Shown here one piece after another: positions 34,937 through 44,365 of a stretch of 64,000 bases of DNA. Numbering within the stretch: position 1 is the stretch's first letter; the number at the start of each line of letters is the position of its first letter. Below the pieces are notes generated by a model, which saw only the letters and a list, made by a program, of their open reading frames with translations, had not been told where the DNA came from and did no database searches. The stretch is from Brevibacillus composti. Its GTDB lineage: Bacteria; Bacillota; Bacilli; Brevibacillales; Brevibacillaceae. The stretch lies in assembly GCF_016406105.1 (NCBI RefSeq), contig NZ_CP066308.1, positions 3,538,501 through 3,602,500 on the forward strand. The letters are read 5' to 3'. A program made the translations under genes and the position numbers.

Positions 34937-35839
34937 ATGCAAGTGGAAAGAAGGGAAAAGTTGGGGTTGCTGTTGGGGCTGGCAGGCGTCATCTGTTTTA
35001 GCATCACGCTCCCCGCGACCAGGGTCGCCGTGGAGTATTTCGGAGCAACGTTCGTCGGTTTGGGAAGAACCATTTTCGCCGCTATGATCGTTGCTTTTGT
35101 ATTGCTGGTCAGAAAAGAAAAGAGGCCCTCCCTCCGCCAATTCAAGAGCCTGGTGATTGTCTCGCTCGGCGCGGTTTTAGGCTTTCCCTTGCTCACTTCC
35201 TGGGCCATGGAAAGCCTGCCTGTTTCCCATGGAGCTGTCGTCGTGGCACTTTTGCCATTAGCGACAACAGGATTTGCCATGCTGAGAGCAGGCGAAGTCC
35301 CTTCTCTCATATTTTGGCTTTACAGCCTCATCGGTTCATTGGCAGTAATTACTTATGCGGTCCACCTTGGATTTGGCCAATTGCAATTTGCAGATCTGGC
35401 CTTGCTGGCAGCCGTGCTCATACTCGGGCTCAGCTATGCAGAAGGCGGCAAGCTGGCCCGGGAATTAGGCAGCTGGCAAGTGATTGCTTGGGCACTACTG
35501 ATTGCGGCTCCGCTGTTCATCGTTCCCGTCTTTTTGAACGTGACCGGAGAGATGCTTCATGCCCCTTTGAAAGCCTGGATCAGTTTTCTTTATCTGGCAG
35601 TCGTGAGTCAGTTTCTGGCGTATGTCGCCTGGTATAGCGGCATGTCGCTGGGAGGGATCTCCAGAGTTAGCCAGATTCAATATTTGCAGCCCTTTTTAAT
35701 GATAGCGATCTCCGCTCTGTTTCTGAATGAATCCGTAACCCTTTTCACTGTCCTCGTCGCTGCCATTGTTGTGTGTTCCGTTATCTTTGGCAAGAATGCC
35801 GCGGTGATGAAAAAAGGAGCTGCATCCGTGAAACAGTAA
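34937..35839 (+). CDS. EamA/DMT-family transporter
   Basis: 300 residues from ATG 34937 (GGGAG 9 bases upstream; the frame is open to 34862). Ten predicted helices in two EamA repeats ('LLGLAGVICFSITLPATRVAVEYFGATFVGLGRTIFAA', 'ALLPLATTGFAMLRAGE', 'FLAYVAWYSGMSLGGISRVSQIQYLQPFLMIAISALFLNES'). Divergent from the MocR regulator, which usually responds to PLP or an amino compound, so export of an amino-acid-like molecule is a reasonable guess. Confidence 0.88.
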   Translation: MQVERREKLGLLLGLAGVICFSITLPATRVAVEYFGATFVGLGRTIFAAMIVAFVLLVRKEKRPSLRQFKSLVIVSLGAVLGFPLLTSWAMESLPVSHGAVVVALLPLATTGFAMLRAGEVPSLIFWLYSLIGSLAVITYAVHLGFGQLQFADLALLAAVLILGLSYAEGGKLARELGSWQVIAWALLIAAPLFIVPVFLNVTGEMLHAPLKAWISFLYLAVVSQFLAYVAWYSGMSLGGISRVSQIQYLQPFLMIAISALFLNESVTLFTVLVAAIVVCSVIFGKNAAVMKKGAASVKQ

Positions 35840-35974
35840 ACCCTTCTTTCCAGCGATCCTAAACCAACCCCAGGTGCCATACGAAGGAACCGGAGCTCAC
35901 ATCCATACTTCGATTGAGACCGAAGCATTTTCATGGTATGTTTATTTTCCAAAATGCAACGGGAGGAGATGAAC

Positions 35975-36448
35975 ATGAACGCTCATGAAGCCATTCTGCT
36001 GAACCTGCGTGAAACCAGGAGACGGTCGATCAAAGTATGGAGCAGTCTGCCTGACGAGTGGCTGCCCTGGAGACCGGACCCTGACGCCATGTCCTTTGGT
36101 GAAATGATTCGCCACGTGTGGACCGGTACCCATGATTACCATGTGATCGTAAAAAATAACGGTTCCCTTGCGAATCGAGCGCCGCAACTCTACGAAAACG
36201 AGCCTATCGTCTCGGTTGAAGAGGAAATCCGCATGTCGAAGCCGTATTTTGATGACTTCCTCGCTTATATCGAAACGGTAGGAGAAGACGAGCTGTCTAC
36301 CCGACTGATTGTACGCAGCGATGCCGGGTATACGCGTTCACTGGGGGATATGCTGCTCCGGATCGCGTATCACGATGCCGTCCATACAGGTCAGTTTCTC
36401 CAATACATGAGAATGGTAGGATTAGAGAGGTCCCAAATTTGGGATTAA
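35975..36448 (+). CDS. DinB-family protein (four-helix metal-binding fold)
   Basis: 157 residues from ATG 35975; GGGAGGAG lies 6 bases upstream. The three His metal ligands of the DinB fold are visible: 'MIRHVWTGTHDYH', 'DMLLRIAYHDAVHTGQFLQYMRMVG'. Members include bacillithiol- or mycothiol-dependent transferases and damage-induced proteins of unknown role. Single gene. Confidence 0.87.
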   Translation: MNAHEAILLNLRETRRRSIKVWSSLPDEWLPWRPDPDAMSFGEMIRHVWTGTHDYHVIVKNNGSLANRAPQLYENEPIVSVEEEIRMSKPYFDDFLAYIETVGEDELSTRLIVRSDAGYTRSLGDMLLRIAYHDAVHTGQFLQYMRMVGLERSQIWD

Positions 36449-36480
36449 CTGACGATTTATGAATTGACATCACATAGCTT

Positions 36481-36801
36481 AGTGATGGGGATGTCATTCT
36501 AACTGTCAAACCAGGAGGCCGTCGTAATCAAGGAACACACGCCAAATCAGTTCTGATTGGTAAGGATGAAGGGGGACGGTATCATGTGAAAAAGACCATC
36601 GATACCCCGGAGGAACTTCAGCTAGGGTCTTTGAAGACATATTTTTTGGCACTAACCCGTTTTTTTTCTAAACGTCCAAAACCACCGTGGGTACAAAATC
36701 CGATGAGTTATACAAAAAAAACTTGGGAACTGATGGAGGAAAGGTTCTGTTATACGGGAATTGACCCTGGAAGAGGATTTCCCGCAATAGATGGTGGTTA
36801 A
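36481..36801 (+). pseudogene. gene relic, family not recognised
   Basis: About 106 codons are open in one frame ('DVILTVKPGGRRNQGTHAK...GIDPGRGFPAIDGG'), but the frame begins right after a stop and has no good start until a weak codon at 36586. I recognise no family. It reads like the inside of a larger protein. The following fragment is in another frame. Confidence 0.35.
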
Positions 36802-37042
36802 AGGCGACCTTGGTTCTATCAATCACTATACCGATTTAGGTAAGAGCGGTGACACAATATCTGTTTACGATTTGAAAAAGTGGGAGTTGGTGAAAAAGAT
36901 AAAAACGCCTACCCCAGCGGACATTGCATTGGATGGAAATCATCTGCTGGTCACAAACTTTGTAAACGGTACCCTGTCCATCATTGATACGACCGATTTA
37001 GAGCAAAAAGACCAGATAATGGTCGGGGAATGGCGCGCCTAG
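36791..37042 (+). pseudogene. fragment of a YVTN/YncE-like beta-propeller protein
   Basis: 83 codons: 'ISVYDLKKWELVKKIKTPTPADIALDGNHLLVTNFVNGTLSIIDTTDL' holds one and a half beta-propeller blades. A working propeller has several times this length. With the unrecognised relic before it, it marks the decayed left edge of the 36.5-49 kb island. Confidence 0.5.
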
Positions 37043-37081
37043 GTTCTGGTCATACCTGAGTGGAGAATTACGCACCCCAAA

Positions 37082-37119
37082 AGCGCTCCCTCTTTTTTTA
37101 GAGAGAGCGTTCTTTTTTT
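37082..37119 (+). terminator. rho-independent terminator
   Basis: Stem around AGCGCTCCCTC / GAGAGAGCGTT with a T-rich loop and a 7-T tail. Very similar in sequence to the terminator at 49066-49107. Confidence 0.75.
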
Positions 37120-37267
37120 ATCGCTTATTAGATCTTTTCTTTGTTAACACAAACTATTAATCAAAAGGTGAGACATATCCTTTTGCGTATGGTCGTTTAA
37201 CCGGTATATAGCAAAAAGTACAAGATCCATCCTAGGATCATTTTTGCCAGGATTATTTCGGAGTTCA

Positions 37268-37296
37268 TTGCAAAATGTAACATATTATGGTAATAT
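37268..37296 (+). promoter_or_regulatory. promoter for the first small secreted-protein operon
   Basis: TTGCAA, 17 bases, TAATAT; start expected about 45 bases before the ribosome binding site. The rest of 37120-37349 is AT-rich with nothing else recognised. Confidence 0.5.
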
Positions 37297-37349
37297 TTTG
37301 AAATAAGTAAGAAACAAAAATTAATTTACTGTTTAAGGAGGAGATTCAT

Positions 37350-37760
37350 TTGAAATTAAGGCAAATAAGATTTTTACTAAGCACTTTTTCTTTGGGCATC
37401 CTTATCGGTGCGAGTACAACGGTCGCATATGCAACTTATGCAGAAAGTAACTGGGGATATTATGGGCCTATTAATGGTTACTCTTATAAAAACAAGGGTG
37501 ATATTTCGAACGATACTCGATTGTGGGCTGGTACGGTTGCTCATTCTACTGATGGCAACGTACCTACTGGTTATATTGGTGTTAAATCGAGATTATATAA
37601 GTCAGATGCACTATGTAAATCAACTGATTTTATCTATAACACAAGCCGAGCAGCCGGGTTATCTAATTCAACATCTGGTGACTGTGGTTCAGGAACCTAT
37701 TATAGTAAAGGTGTAAGCGCTGCATATAACGGAAATGGATATGATACATACAATCAATAG
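37350..37760 (+). CDS. small secreted protein, last codons replaced by an IS4-type insertion
   Basis: TTG start with AAGGAGGAG 6 bases upstream. 136 residues as read: signal peptide (about 1-28), then a Tyr/Ser/Gly/Asn-rich secreted part. The last codon and stop (CAA TAG) belong to the IS that starts at 37755. Removing the IS and one 9-bp target duplication restores a 144-residue protein ending TFQSPNIQY, whose TAA overlaps the AAGGAGGAG of the next gene at 39280. Two Cys residues (about 90 and 111) could form a disulfide. Function unknown. Low GC compared with the flanking core genes. Confidence 0.7.
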   Translation: MKLRQIRFLLSTFSLGILIGASTTVAYATYAESNWGYYGPINGYSYKNKGDISNDTRLWAGTVAHSTDGNVPTGYIGVKSRLYKSDALCKSTDFIYNTSRAAGLSNSTSGDCGSGTYYSKGVSAAYNGNGYDTYNQ

Positions 37761-39230
37761 CGTTGCATAAACATTGCTTTTCTATCGTTTATAGAATTTT
37801 CCGAAAACGGACCTGCCGCCGTATAGGCTAAAAAGTTAAGGGGGCTATGCATGCAAGGCAGTCATTGTCCATTTGGTAATATCTAGGATTTCAAGGTGCT
37901 GATTACCTTTTCTTGCTTTGCGTTGCCTTAGCTCTTCACGACCTTCTGCCGACATTTCGAAGTGCGTGCTGGTTTTCGAAATACAGCCGCTTTAAAAACT
38001 TCCCACGACTTGGTGAGATTCGATTTTAGTAGTCGGCTTAGATCAAGCAGCGACTTAGTTGTCGAGAGCTCCAGTTTCATCAGGAGCAGAAGGCAGTAAC
38101 TAATCAGGCAAATCAGGATCTGGTTCCATACGGCGTTTTCATCTTCACCGTAGAATCGCGTCAACTTCAGATGCTGCTTCAACCATCGGAAGAAGGTTTC
38201 AATCTTCCAGCGATTGCGGTACAAGTCGCCGATTTCTTCAGCGGTCAGATCGAATCGGTTCGTTATGATTCGGATGGGATTTCCTTTTAAATCGACGGTT
38301 TCGATGAGGCGAAGAACATGCTTCATCTGTTTGGCCCCTTTGCCGATCTTCACCATGCGATCCCGAGTCATGACCGAGCCTTCCGCTGTTGGAAATTCAT
38401 CCATCACTTCGACAATAGCATTGTCTTTCAACCGAGTAACGAAGAAGACTCCATCCCAGCAGTACTGGTCGTATTTCTCGTAGTCCACGTAGCCGCGGTC
38501 AAATACATAAGTAGCGCCGGTTTCATCGATGAGCGCATCCATTTGGGTGCGATCTGACGGCTTGGCCGGAGTGAGCACGGCCTTCTCCGGATAGACCGTA
38601 TCCGGATCACAGAAGGTCACGCGTAAGTGGAGTTTCACGCCGGCTTTCGTTTTCCGGTACGTTGCCCACTTGTACTTGCTAAGACACAGACTCATGGTCG
38701 TGGAATCCAGCAGTTTAACCGTACCGACTCGCCCAGCGGCAGGCGTGCGAATGCGAGTGACCTGAGCGACCAGATCGACAAATAGCTGCTGTAAAAGTTC
38801 CGGCGACAGCTTGTTGTTCTTCCTGGAAAGCTGCGAAATACTGATGGAGGTGATGCCGAGTTCTTTCTGGAAGGCTTCGTTATTCTCAATTTCGGTGACA
38901 ATGTCCCGCAAAGCCTTGCGCTGATTCAGCTGAGCGTCCATGAAGATGAGAAGGTACGCTAGAGTGGTAAGCTTCTTCACATACTTGTCTTCGCCGGTTT
39001 CTGTGGTCCAGTCGGAAATTATTTTTGCATTTAAGGGTGCAACCCATTTACCAAATGACGAAAGTAGTGTATCCTTGTCCATGCGTGATCTCCTATGATT
39101 AGGGATTTGGACAGGACTACCTGCTACCCTAATTATGGAGATTTTTTCTTGCAATGGACGTCTTTAATTTAACATTTTTAGCACAATTTAGAATAACAGA
39201 GAAGGGTTCGAATTTAATGCAACGCTATTG
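37755..39230 (-). mobile_element. IS4-type insertion sequence, copy A (1476 bp)
   Basis: Terminal inverted repeats CAATAGCGTTGCAT at both ends and a 9-bp target duplication ACATACAAT (37746-37754 and 39231-39239). It carries one transposase gene. Nearly identical to copy B at 46032-47507, in opposite orientation, with a few base differences. Confidence 0.95.
37928..39082 (-). CDS. IS4-family transposase, copy A
   Basis: 384 residues from ATG 39082 (GGAG 7 bases upstream; an upstream-extended frame to 39154 is unlikely to be used). DDE transposase with 'VKLLDSTTMSLC' (first Asp), 'TYVFDRGYVDYEKYDQY' (second Asp) and the YREK-type 'YRNRWKIETFFRWLKQHLKLTRFYGEDENAVWNQI' (Glu). Differs from copy B by one residue near the C-terminus (Cys instead of Gly in TSKCRQK). 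Confidence 0.93.
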   Translation of the reverse strand: MDKDTLLSSFGKWVAPLNAKIISDWTTETGEDKYVKKLTTLAYLLIFMDAQLNQRKALRDIVTEIENNEAFQKELGITSISISQLSRKNNKLSPELLQQLFVDLVAQVTRIRTPAAGRVGTVKLLDSTTMSLCLSKYKWATYRKTKAGVKLHLRVTFCDPDTVYPEKAVLTPAKPSDRTQMDALIDETGATYVFDRGYVDYEKYDQYCWDGVFFVTRLKDNAIVEVMDEFPTAEGSVMTRDRMVKIGKGAKQMKHVLRLIETVDLKGNPIRIITNRFDLTAEEIGDLYRNRWKIETFFRWLKQHLKLTRFYGEDENAVWNQILICLISYCLLLLMKLELSTTKSLLDLSRLLKSNLTKSWEVFKAAVFRKPARTSKCRQKVVKS

Positions 39231-39279
39231 ACATACAATACATTTCAGTCACCAAATATTCAATATTAAGGAGGAGCCT

Positions 39280-39708
39280 ATGATGAGGATTAGAAATTCG
39301 GCACTAAAATTAATTGTAGTAGGTTCTGTGTTGGGAATCGGTATTACGTTAGGCATTCTCAGTGTTGGCACGACATTAGCCAACAGGCAGGACCAGGACC
39401 AAATCAACTTTCCAGTAAATGAGAATGGACAAACTTATGGTTCTTCACTGTATGCATCTTCTCCAAGTAAAGAACCCGATTTAATCAAAGCAATTGGTGT
39501 AGATGGTACAGTTGGTTACGTGAAATCTACTGATTTGAACGAAAGTTTACCAAAAACCCCTACGCAAGCATTGGACCATCAACGTAATAAAAAGAAAGGT
39601 CATCGGACGATTCCATTGTATGATGTAAATGGAAAGAAAGTAATTGGAACATTTCATGTTGAAAACGGTGAAGAGTCTTTCAAAGAAACAACCACGGATA
39701 ACGAGTAA
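39280..39708 (+). CDS. small exported protein of unknown function
   Basis: 142 residues: N-terminal anchor or signal (about 8-34, 'LIVVGSVLGIGITLGILSVGTTLA'), then a soluble part with 'GQTYGSSLYASSPSKEPDLIKAIGVDGTVGYVKSTDL' and 'RTIPLYDVNGKKVIGTFHV'. AAGGAGG lies 5 bases before ATG 39280. It was the second gene of the operon starting at 37350 until the IS separated them, so it may now be unexpressed. No known family recognised. Confidence 0.65.
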   Translation: MMRIRNSALKLIVVGSVLGIGITLGILSVGTTLANRQDQDQINFPVNENGQTYGSSLYASSPSKEPDLIKAIGVDGTVGYVKSTDLNESLPKTPTQALDHQRNKKKGHRTIPLYDVNGKKVIGTFHVENGEESFKETTTDNE

Positions 39709-39729
39709 TGCCAGTTTTCTATAATAAAC

Positions 39730-39776
39730 CAGAAAAGAGCACTCGGATTAGGGAATTCGGGTGCTTTTTCTGGTTT
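39730..39776 (+). terminator. terminator of the split secreted-protein operon
   Basis: AGAAAAGAGCACTCG / CGGGTGCTTTTTCT stem with G-T pairs and a T-run, 20 bases past the stop at 39708. Confidence 0.7.
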
Positions 39777-39779
39777 TAC

Positions 39780-41421
39780 TTAGGGGCTGCTGAACGGTTT
39801 TCAAACTTCAAAAATGTTTCCAAAAGCAGGAATTCTATAGGAAAGAAGACGGTTTAACCAGGAGACAAAAAAATCCCGCAGCCTACGCTCGAGGTTCATC
39901 ACCAGGAGCTGAAGCGCGATGACGGTTTCACTTGTTTTCGCAAGGCATGCTCGAATACGGCCAAGCCCATACCTGCGCTTGCCCTCACCAAATTTGCCTT
40001 CTATGGCGTTGCGTTTTCGTGCATCTTGTCTTGCGACTCGCCGTTGTTCTGTCGCTTCTTCGCCTTGTACGGGACGGCCAAGCGCCGGACCGCTCAAACG
40101 AATGCCATGCGCTTTGCAAAATGCCCTGTTTTGCCGGGTGCGATAGATTTGATCGGCAAGTACCGCCTTCGGGTAACAACCAAAGCGTCTCTTGTATGCT
40201 TCTACAGATTCGATCAGCGTCACCCCTTCGTTGAAGCTGTCCCATGATAGACGCTCCAGAAAAGCATAACCGTTCACCATGCTGACCGATACTTTGGCGC
40301 CAAACTCTACTCGCGCTTTCGCTTTGCCGCGTACGACCGGGCGGACGTGCGGTTGGTGGATGCTCACGATTCGATCTTCGATCTGATGCGTTTTGCGTTC
40401 AAACATCATGCGTTGCTGTCGATACAGTTCCTGAATCACAAGCAAGTCGCGATATTGTTTCCGGCTCAAAAGTGTCAGCGGCTGCCGTGAGGCCATGTTG
40501 CGGATAATTTGAAGGTTACGTGCTACATACCGGAGTTGCTTGCCGATCGCTCGACGAATCACCTTGCCGTTTGCACGACGCTGTTTGGCCACGGCCAGGT
40601 ACTCCTTTCGAGCTTTATCCCGATAAGTCCGTGGTTTGCGGGAACGACCAATCTGTGGAGCATGTAACGTATCGATGATCTCCTCCAGTTTCTCACGCGC
40701 CTCGTTCAGCAAGTTCAAATCGGTTGGGTACGCCACATCCGCCGGGGCACATGTGGCATCCAGCAACAAGACACCCTGGTTCGGATCTTCCTCGGATGTT
40801 GAGTGACGCTTGGTCGTACGTTTACCTTTGGATTTTGTACCTGATTTTGGTTCATCGTCACGGTCGGAATCTGGAATTGATTTAGCGGCCTCAACCGCGA
40901 TGATCTCGTTGATTTCACGGAGAACCGGTTCGCCTAAACGTTTGCGAAAATGCGTCATGAGCGACGGGTGGAACGGTGGATGATCCTGATAGCCTTCCAG
41001 CCCGATGAAGTATTGCAGATACGGGTTTTCGACAATCTGCTGGACCGTTTCCCGGTCCGACAGTTGCAAACGTTCCTGAATGATGAGTGCCCCGAGAGCG
41101 ACACGGATGGAAACGGCCTTTTGTCCACGAAACGATATGCGGAAGGACTTGGCATACTTTTTCTCTGCATGTGCCCACGGTACCAACCGAGCCAACTTGA
41201 CCCAGCGATTTTCTTTACTCAACTTGCCGCCAAATGGCAAGAAAAAATCATCAGGGAGAAGCAGTTGATTTTCACGATGAGAGAGAAATTCGTACATTCA
41301 GATCCGCTCCATGTGCAAGGAATTTGAAGAAAAATCGTCGATTTCCTTGCACATGATTTCGATGAAAACGAGGCAAAACCCTTGTGGTTACAGTATTTTT
41401 TATCTGTTCAGCAGCCCCTAA
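39780..41421 (-). mobile_element. IS5/IS1182-like insertion sequence
   Basis: Terminal inverted repeats TTAGGGGCTGCTGAAC / GTTCAGCAGCCCCTAA bound a 1.64-kb unit with one transposase gene. No clear target duplication beyond the TA next to the ends. It lies directly against an IS256 transposase relic, which it has cut. Confidence 0.85.
39801..41297 (-). CDS. IS5/IS1182-type transposase
   Basis: 498 residues. N-terminal DUF772-type region ('FRGQKAVSIRVALGALIIQERLQLSDRETVQQIVENPYLQYFIGL' and 'FHPSLMTHFRKRLG'), a first catalytic Asp in 'VLLLDATCAPADVAYPTD', a second in 'KAVLADQIYRTRQNRAFC', and a C-terminal 'RNAIEGKFGEGKRRYGLGRI' (Glu). Length and frame intact, so it may be active. Confidence 0.9.
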   Translation of the reverse strand: MYEFLSHRENQLLLPDDFFLPFGGKLSKENRWVKLARLVPWAHAEKKYAKSFRISFRGQKAVSIRVALGALIIQERLQLSDRETVQQIVENPYLQYFIGLEGYQDHPPFHPSLMTHFRKRLGEPVLREINEIIAVEAAKSIPDSDRDDEPKSGTKSKGKRTTKRHSTSEEDPNQGVLLLDATCAPADVAYPTDLNLLNEAREKLEEIIDTLHAPQIGRSRKPRTYRDKARKEYLAVAKQRRANGKVIRRAIGKQLRYVARNLQIIRNMASRQPLTLLSRKQYRDLLVIQELYRQQRMMFERKTHQIEDRIVSIHQPHVRPVVRGKAKARVEFGAKVSVSMVNGYAFLERLSWDSFNEGVTLIESVEAYKRRFGCYPKAVLADQIYRTRQNRAFCKAHGIRLSGPALGRPVQGEEATEQRRVARQDARKRNAIEGKFGEGKRRYGLGRIRACLAKTSETVIALQLLVMNLERRLRDFFVSWLNRLLSYRIPAFGNIFEV

Positions 41422-41725
41422 ATATCCCTTGATGGTTCGTTCCTGGCGGAATAACTGGGACGAGATTGCCACCTTCTTTAGATATCCTCCAGAGATTCGA
41501 AAGCTGATCTATACAACAAACGTGATCGAAAGTTATCATCGACAACTTCGAAAGGTGACAAAGGGAAAAGCCATGTTTCCCACAGACGATGCCCTTTTGA
41601 AGATGTTATATCTCGTAACCATGGATGTTCTGCGAAAGTGGACGGGACGAGTCCAGAACTGGGGCCAGATTCTCTTACAGCTATCAGTTTTCTTTGAAGA
41701 TCGGGTACAGCCGTACATCCGTTAA
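41422..41725 (+). pseudogene. IS256-family transposase, C-terminal relic
   Basis: About 100 codons of the conserved C-terminus ('SWRNNWDEIATFFRYPPEIRKLIYTTNVIESYHRQLRKVTKGKAMFPTDDALLKMLYLV'). The N-terminal three quarters are missing; the neighbouring IS ends exactly where it begins. Sequence from 41726 to about 41905, including TTGAGTTTACACAAAAATCT, looks like the right end of the same IS256 element. Confidence 0.88.
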
Positions 41726-42171
41726 TAAATGAAAGGCTTCATCCCCGAAAGGATTATCTTTCTCTCCACCAACGCGTCAAGGGTTCGCTTCGCCTTACGC
41801 CCTTGACTCTATTGGTTTCGAAAAAGACGTCCCAATTAGGGGGATGAAACCTTTTCATATATCGGTTGATTGAGTTTACACAAAAATCTTGACAGACCCT
41901 GTCTTTCACATAGCATCAGCTGCAATCATAAAGCCAAAGGTTCCACGCAGGGTCATTTACAGTGCTCTTTTAGTCGTGAAGCGATCAGCTTCGTCATCAC
42001 ATCAAAACAGACACGAAGGGTAAAGTATCGACCTGCTCCAGACTTCTTCTCGTTTGCATTTTTCTCAATCTTGTTACTGCTAATACATAATGTCCTCCAG
42101 TTGACGGCATAAGTTGTCCTGCTGATGACGGACAAACTGTCCGACTGAATTGATGAAAAAAAGGGGGAGAA

Positions 42172-42972
42172 TCATGATAATTCTCCCTGTATAACACGCT
42201 TGACCATATGATCATCGATGATCCGATGTTTGTTCTGTGAGCCGTAGATCAGGCAGTGCGTGCAGGCTTTGTTGATCATGCGAGCGGCTCCACTGGAGAA
42301 ACGGTAAATGTCGTCGATCGCACCTTCGGTAAATATGTCATGCTCCGCTCCAGCATAAGTTAAATGCCGCTGAATATATGCACCGGTCTGGGCCCGATCG
42401 TAATGCGGCAGCTTCCGCTGCAAATCGATGCGCTGACGAATGGCAGCATATGCCTGAAGATTCAGGCGATCCCATAGTTCGCTTTGGCCTACGAGAATGA
42501 GTGCCATCGGGCTCTGGGCGTCCATCTTGAAATTCAGCAGGAAACGTACCTCCTCCAGCATTTCGCGGTCGAGAAGATGGGCCTCATCAATGACAACGAC
42601 CGGCTGAAGCCGATGAATGCCGCGCATGAGCTCGATCTCGCGATGAAGCTGGCGTTTGGCGTCACCTCGGTAGAACTTTGACTCGCAACCGAGTTGCTCG
42701 AGCAACCCTTTGTAGAAGTGTCTCGGCGTCAGCTTGGAGTCCGACAGGTAGAGCACCTTGTACGTAGCAGGATCGAGCACCTCGGTAAACCGACGTATCG
42801 TCGTTGTCTTGCCTGTTCCGCAGTCGCCGGTAACAACGGCAAACCACTGCCGTTCGGCTGCGTACGTAAGACGCCCGAGGGTTTCTTCCAGTATGTCTGA
42901 CTCGTACAATTCGTTTGTCGGAATATCCCTCGAAAATGGAGAACAATGGAGGCCATAAAAGGATTCAAACAT
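42172..42972 (-). CDS. ExeA/TniB-like AAA ATPase of the transposon
   Basis: 266 residues. Walker A 'GDCGTGKTTT' (about 49-58) and Walker B 'PVVVIDEAH' (about 124-132), N-terminal 'FYGLHCSPFSRDIPTNELYES' as in ExeA-type ATPases, and a late 'FSSGAARMINKACTHCLIYGS'. Like TniB or MuB it would select target DNA and activate the transposase. It overlaps the transposase gene by 8 bases. Confidence 0.9.
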   Translation of the reverse strand: MFESFYGLHCSPFSRDIPTNELYESDILEETLGRLTYAAERQWFAVVTGDCGTGKTTTIRRFTEVLDPATYKVLYLSDSKLTPRHFYKGLLEQLGCESKFYRGDAKRQLHREIELMRGIHRLQPVVVIDEAHLLDREMLEEVRFLLNFKMDAQSPMALILVGQSELWDRLNLQAYAAIRQRIDLQRKLPHYDRAQTGAYIQRHLTYAGAEHDIFTEGAIDDIYRFSSGAARMINKACTHCLIYGSQNKHRIIDDHMVKRVIQGELS

Positions 42973-44317
42973 GGCTGTCCTCCTTGCTCACCCGGCGATA
43001 GGCTACGGCAGGTGCCTGGTTGACCTTACGGTCCCGGCTGCGATCTTCTGCGGCAGCAAGCAACCTTGACGTATTAGCTGGCAATCTGTTTAGGTGTTCC
43101 GGCAACGGCGGACGCTTTCCTGCACGTTCGCCGATGACGAGTTCCCGTACACGCCATGGCGTATGCCCCTCATACTCGATCGTGAGCTCGGTGATATCCG
43201 CAGGGTCGTAGACGACATCCACTGTGCAGCCGATGAATGGAAGGCCAACCTCGTACTTGCGATCCATGAAACTGATGCAACCTGACTTGTCGACCTTACG
43301 TGTTTCACAGTGTAAGAAGGCATTCGCGAGCTCATCTGGATCCACGAAACGTAGGGCCTTCTTGTCGCTGCGGAAGGCACTTTCTGGACTTCGTTTGTTC
43401 TCAAGCGCTGAGTGCGGCTTGTTCTGGTAGCACTCTGACAACCACACGGCAAAAAGCTCATTCAGCCGTTCCAGTGTCTTCGGTTTTTCAAGCGCCACCT
43501 CACTCAGGAACGCGTCGACGACGCGATTGAAACGCTCGACCTTCCCTGTGGCCTCCGGCGAATAAGGCTTCGCGAACAGAAGTCGAATACCGAGCTTGGA
43601 GCATGCGCGGGTCATCCACTTCGTGCGGTATTGCTTGCCGTTGTCAAAATAGACCGATTCAGGCACGCCGAACTTCTGGATCGCCCGGCGGAAGCAGTTC
43701 TCCACGATGGATTTGTCCATGACTGGATAGAACTCACCATGCAACACAAACCGCGTCGCATCGTCGATGAACGTGACAAGGAACACTTGCTTCATCGAGC
43801 CAGCCGGACCGATGGGCAGATACGGGCCGTATTTGATGTCTGAATGCCAGAGACGATTGCGATAGCGCTGTTGAAAACGCCTTGCGGCCACTCCTGATTC
43901 CGCATACATGCGCATGTGGCGTGTGCTGTAGCCGCGCTGCGCAAGCTTCTCCTGGAGCGTACTGCGTTTGATTTCACCAGGCTGGATTCGTCCTTCCCAT
44001 TCGAGGATTTGAATGAGCTGGGCCACGCTTCTGCTGGGTACCTCACGGCGTAGCAGAATGGCCTGTTCCAATACCTCTGGTGGAATGGTTGCATCTGACG
44101 GTTGCCGCCCTTTGCCTTTCGGCTTTAGCCCTCCAAACCCCTCTTGGCGATACTTTGCCAAATACCGGCGCAGCGTCCGTTCGGAGATACCTGTCTGCTC
44201 GCAGATCCTGGCCTTGATCTCACGGGCCTTGGCAGGATCGAGTCCTTCTGCCAAGAGCGGAGACAGCAGTTGTACACGCTCCGCCGCAATGGCCTCAGCT
44301 TTCTTTTGATCTTTCAT
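42965..44317 (-). CDS. DDE (rve-core) transposase/integrase of the transposon
   Basis: 450 residues. N-terminal helix-turn-helix ('GISERTLRRYLAKYRQEGFGGLKPK'), rve core with Asp160 (LWHSDIKYG), Asp225 (SVYFDNGKQYR) and Glu261 (EATGKVERFNR): a D-D-35-E triad. The C-terminus has a Mu-type beta-barrel (about 340-400, 'RKYEVGLPFIGCTVDVVYDPADI'). Close in plan to TnsB/IS481 enzymes. It looks intact. Confidence 0.92.
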   Translation of the reverse strand: MKDQKKAEAIAAERVQLLSPLLAEGLDPAKAREIKARICEQTGISERTLRRYLAKYRQEGFGGLKPKGKGRQPSDATIPPEVLEQAILLRREVPSRSVAQLIQILEWEGRIQPGEIKRSTLQEKLAQRGYSTRHMRMYAESGVAARRFQQRYRNRLWHSDIKYGPYLPIGPAGSMKQVFLVTFIDDATRFVLHGEFYPVMDKSIVENCFRRAIQKFGVPESVYFDNGKQYRTKWMTRACSKLGIRLLFAKPYSPEATGKVERFNRVVDAFLSEVALEKPKTLERLNELFAVWLSECYQNKPHSALENKRSPESAFRSDKKALRFVDPDELANAFLHCETRKVDKSGCISFMDRKYEVGLPFIGCTVDVVYDPADITELTIEYEGHTPWRVRELVIGERAGKRPPLPEHLNRLPANTSRLLAAAEDRSRDRKVNQAPAVAYRRVSKEDSHV

Positions 44318-44365
44318 GTTCTTAGCACCTCACTTGGTAGACTTCGAGATGAGTCTACCGCAGGG

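Noticed and set aside
37928..39154. Extended N-terminus (MQEKISIIRVAG...) of the IS4 transposases
   Set aside because: It lacks a ribosome binding site, while ATG 39082 (and 46180) has GGAG at 7 bases.
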